Positions 60,671 through 64,000 of a stretch of DNA of 64,000 nucleotides are shown here, one piece after another (the first letter of the stretch is position 1; every line of letters starts with the position of its first letter). A program made the position numbers and the translations under genes. Origin of the DNA: Rhodeus uyekii (taxonomy: Eukaryota > Chordata > Actinopteri > Cypriniformes > Acheilognathidae); assembly GCA_037043235.1 (NCBI GenBank), contig JAWRVZ010000027.1, forward strand, positions 4,155,501 to 4,219,500, given 5' to 3'. The notes beneath the pieces are model-generated. The model searched no databases. It had not been told where the DNA came from and saw nothing but the letters and a program-made list of their open reading frames with translations.

Positions 60671-61641
60671 TACTTCTAATGAGTGTTCTTAAATTAAATA
60701 TAGAGCATTTGAACCACTTGAATGCTTTTGTGTTCTTTATCCCCCATAATTGCATGGAAATAATTGCATTCTTAAAATGTCTCCTTTTGTTCGCCAAAGA
60801 ATCAATGAGAAAGTTGGTAACTAATTTGAAACTTTTCTTTTAAATGTTGTGGTTGTAGTTAATGTGTTGTGTTTGCTGAATACTTCTCAAAAGCTTTTAT
60901 TCTATAACGTGTTACTCTTAAACAATCATAGTTAACAGTAGGTTATCTCTACCTCAGTCGAAACACTAAGATTAGGGTTTTCCAATGTCCCTTACTTTGC
61001 CTTGGTCATCTGCAGTTTATGCCTGTGACAGAACCACGCCGGGATTGGTTCTGTGCTGCTGGGTATCCAGACAGCCTGTCACTCCTAATGAGAGCCGCAA
61101 TTACAGCCGTGTTAAGATCCCACTGCAATTACACCATTAAATGCCAGCAATTATCAGTTACTTAGCTTGCAGTGATTTTAGCATGAGTGCTGTGTAGCCC
61201 TGCGTGAGAGTTCCATTACCAGAAGTAGTAGCATGTTTAGAGTGACAGGCTTTGGCATAGATCAAGAGTCGCTATTGTTTTAGTCATTCAAAGAGTCACT
61301 CCTTACAGATTAAATGACTGTTCATCAATAGGCTTCAGCTGAATCGGTCCCGGAACATTCCAAGAACTTTTGTGTTGAAACTGTTTGGCTGAGGTGCCAG
61401 ACGGCAGGTCGGATATGAATCACCCACCAAAGCCCCTGCAGTTCTTTTCATTCACGCCACAGAAATTTTTCCCATCTGAATGATTAATTCTGATGCTGAC
61501 TAACGGTTTTATTGAATTCAAACTGATTTGAACTGTTTGCTTTACCATAACATTGTTGTTTCTGAGAAATACTATTTTCGGTTCGCAGGTGGAAGTGATA
61601 TTACATTATTGAGCTAACATTAAAGAGTTGCTACTTTAAAT

Positions 61642-61863
61642 TAGTGGTCCCCAACCTTTTTTGCACTGCGGACTGGACAACGGGGAGGTTGACAGCTCAA
61701 AACTCAGCTCAGCTTCTGACAGGGAAGCGAAACACACCTCCTCACCGCCAGAGCTGCACCGCCACAGCTGCTCAACTCCACTACGAAAATGGGAAATAAT
61801 ATAATTTCCTTGGGCGGGCCAGTAAAGATAACATTTCATCGGACTGGGGGTTGGGGACCACTG
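61642..61863. mobile_element. hAT MITE (222 bp) with perfect 8-bp TSD
   Basis: Ends TAGTGGTCCCCAACC and GGTTGGGGACCACTG are inverted repeats (first base C to T on the left). CTTTAAAT lies on both sides (61634-61641, 61864-61871). Same end family as 50112-50334, but a different interior. Confidence 0.93.
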
Positions 61864-62193
61864 CTTTAAATTACTTCAAAAAGATCTGAATCTCAATTCA
61901 TTCGATAACGAAATAACTAAATTGTTCTAGAGTTCTTCTTTGAACTGTATTCACTGTTCATGAAGTTTCAGTAAGTTGTTTTTCTTGTAGATTCAAGATT
62001 GATAGCCTGTAAGTGTCAAATGATTGTTGATCACTATTGGTTTATGATTTAAAACTAATAAAAAAAATGCTTTGAAGAAAAAAACTTTCTTCAAAATAAT
62101 TTTCCAAAGCTTTACCATTCAGATATTTTTAAGACTTATTAATAATACTTGGGACCACCGTATGTTGCAGGGATGAACTCGTGCCAATACCAA

Positions 62194-62695
62194 TGTTACG
62201 AAACGGGGTGTGTGTGATGCGGAGAGACTGACGTGGAGTAGCAGGATCCAAACTCAAAATCAGTTTATTAATAAACGCAAACAAAAGGCAGACAAAATAA
62301 AAAACTTTAAATATCAAAATAAAAAACGGCACTCTCACTAGTGCAGAACTCGGGAACGGGATCAAGGAAACGGCATCCACATACATAAAAAACAGGACAG
62401 CACCATGACATCAACAACCGACAAAGACAAGGGAAACACAAGAGGGTTTTATACAAAAGGGAATGACGAACACCTGGGTAGACTAACGATGAAAGTGACT
62501 AACAAGACAGGTACAGGAAGGGCACAGGAAGATACACAAAAGGGACCCGGAAGTGGAACATGACACACCCGACAGGAAGTAACAACTAACCTTACACACA
62601 GAAAGTGGAACATTGACACGATAGACAGGAAGTGACAAATGACGTTACACACAGGAAGGGCACAGGTGACACAACAAACAAGATTAAGGGTAACA
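62194..62695 (-). mobile_element. Solo LTR (502 bp), 5-bp TSD ACCAA
   Basis: Begins TGTTACG and ends GTAACA (6-bp inverted repeat), flanked by ACCAA on both sides (62189-62193, 62696-62700). On the minus strand TATAAA is at 62453-62448 and AATAAA at 62269-62264, so it is antisense to the gene. It shares the TGTTACG start with the LTR at 11012 but differs inside. Confidence 0.92.
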
Positions 62696-64000
62696 ACCAA
62701 TTTGAATTTAAATCAAATTTTACATTTCTTTATGGAATTTTAAAGGTAAATCAAATTTTATTACCTATTTTATCATTTGTTTCAAATTCAATTTAAAATC
62801 AATGCAAATGCTACCATACCAATTTTTGGAAGCCAAATTTTTGTTTTATTTACAAAATAATTGTACACTATTTTACATTCTCAGTTTGTTCAACTCAGTT
62901 ATGCTAGCTATCTACTGTTAATACTATTATAATGATGACAAATTTGACAACAACATTGCAGAATGCATCACAAAAATGGCATGAAAATTAAGGTACGTGG
63001 ATATGTAATAGGTCACATTTATCGGAAGTTACAGAATAATATCGCAAGCTGCGTTCCTCGGCACTGGTCACTGGAGGTCAATCCCACACCACGTAGTTTC
63101 GAGGCAACAGCTGGCAGGTGGAAGCCCAGGCTCACAGTGGGCAGATGGCTGGCGTTGTATGATTAGGGAGAGGGAGCTGATTGTGTTTGCCTGAGATTGA
63201 TCAATTCGATCCTTTGTCTCTCTGCTTAAGACAATAGAGAGATGGGTTAATAAAGCATGACGGTGTGTTGGGACGCAGAGGGAAGCGGGCAGTCCTGACT
63301 CAATCGATTGAGTAAACAAAGGATATACAGCTTAGGATGAGATGGGCTGAGAAGGAAGAACATTAGTGACATTAGTAGGTTGATACTGACGTGGAAGAAC
63401 TTATCTGATTTTCAAACTCTGTTTGGTTTATTCTTACATCCAGTTGCCCGCAGATATACTCAAATCCCCATGCATTGTCTCAAAAAGTATGTTTGTAGAA
63501 GAGATGGACAAAAGGGAGAGAGATTGAAACGGATGCAGCAAATTCACTTTTTCTTACAGTTTTAATTGCGATCCAGATGTACTATGATAATCAAATATAT
63601 GTTTTAAAAGTTAGGTTTCTATACATTTATTTTTTCTTTTGTGATTTAAAAACTCTGGATGGAAATAATTAAATTAAGATTACGATTAAGAACAATTATA
63701 ATACGTTTTAATATGTTAGCAGTAGTTATCACATGAACTAATAATGAACATTACTTTTACTGCATTTATTAATCTTGCTTGAGGCTAATTAGTACATATA
63801 CATTTGTGACATTTTATAATTATATCAATTAAAATGATGTAAAATAAATGTAAGGTTATATAAATGTACATTAATTTACTGTGATGGAAAATAAATGAAG
63901 AGAATAATACATTTATATATTATCCTAGACTAATTCATCCTTAAACAAATGTTGATATGTGTTACCAAAAATAGTTTGTTCTCATCTTTCTCAGCTTTAT

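Larger units (their letters stand above)
58265..64000 (+). other. plxna1: Plexin intron (5' part), phase 0
   Basis: Starts with donor GTAAGT and runs past the window end. Holds a pogo/Tigger-like element (58506-59203), a SINE head (60593-60670), a hAT MITE (61642-61863) and a solo LTR (62194-62695). 59204-60592, 60671-61641 and 62696-64000 contain no recognised element. 59690-60300 is comparatively GC-rich and repeat-free. Confidence 0.85.

Overview
This window looks like teleost fish DNA, most likely from a carp-like (cyprinid) species. It is AT-rich intronic sequence full of microsatellites. It carries fish-type Tc1, pogo/Tigger, hAT, DIRS and chromodomain Ty3 elements, and a tRNA-headed SINE fragment resembling those of cyprinids. 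The cyprinid assignment is inferred from these repeats.

The only host gene I can support is the middle of a class A plexin on the + strand, closest to plexin-A1 from the wording of its exons. Seven exons (14197-14328, 26752-26852, 27337-27460, 28235-28388, 28470-28569, 41952-42066, 58064-58264) join in frame, with AG acceptors throughout and GT donors for all but one. Together they give 927 nt, or 309 residues. They encode the end of the sema domain, PSI1, IPT1, PSI2 and the start of IPT2. The gene continues beyond both window edges. The third exon uses a GC donor.

Layout: 1-14196 is intron with a 320-bp tandem satellite, a (TA)n tract, a palindromic repeat cluster and a solo LTR. 14329-26751 is intron with Tc1 remnants and microsatellites. 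26752-28569 is a compact cluster of four exons. 28570-41951 is intron with a DIRS-type remnant and an apparently intact 5,188-bp Ty3/sushi-like chromodomain retrotransposon, both antisense to the gene. 42067-58063 is intron with a solo LTR, a Tc1-like pseudogene, a hAT MITE and pogo/Tigger-like elements. 58265-64000 is intron with another pogo-like element, a second hAT MITE, a SINE head and a solo LTR.

The most interesting find is the retrotransposon at 35952-41139. It has LTRs that read identical by eye, a perfect 5-bp target duplication, open gag and pol frames, and a C-terminal chromodomain. No tRNA-type primer site follows its 5' LTR. Instead, 11 nt beside the LTR are complementary to 11 nt inside the LTR that begin exactly 30 nt downstream of a TATA-like box. 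This is what Tf1-type self-priming predicts.

Three solo LTRs and two hAT MITEs also have perfect target duplications. The window therefore records several separate insertions into the introns of one developmental guidance receptor.
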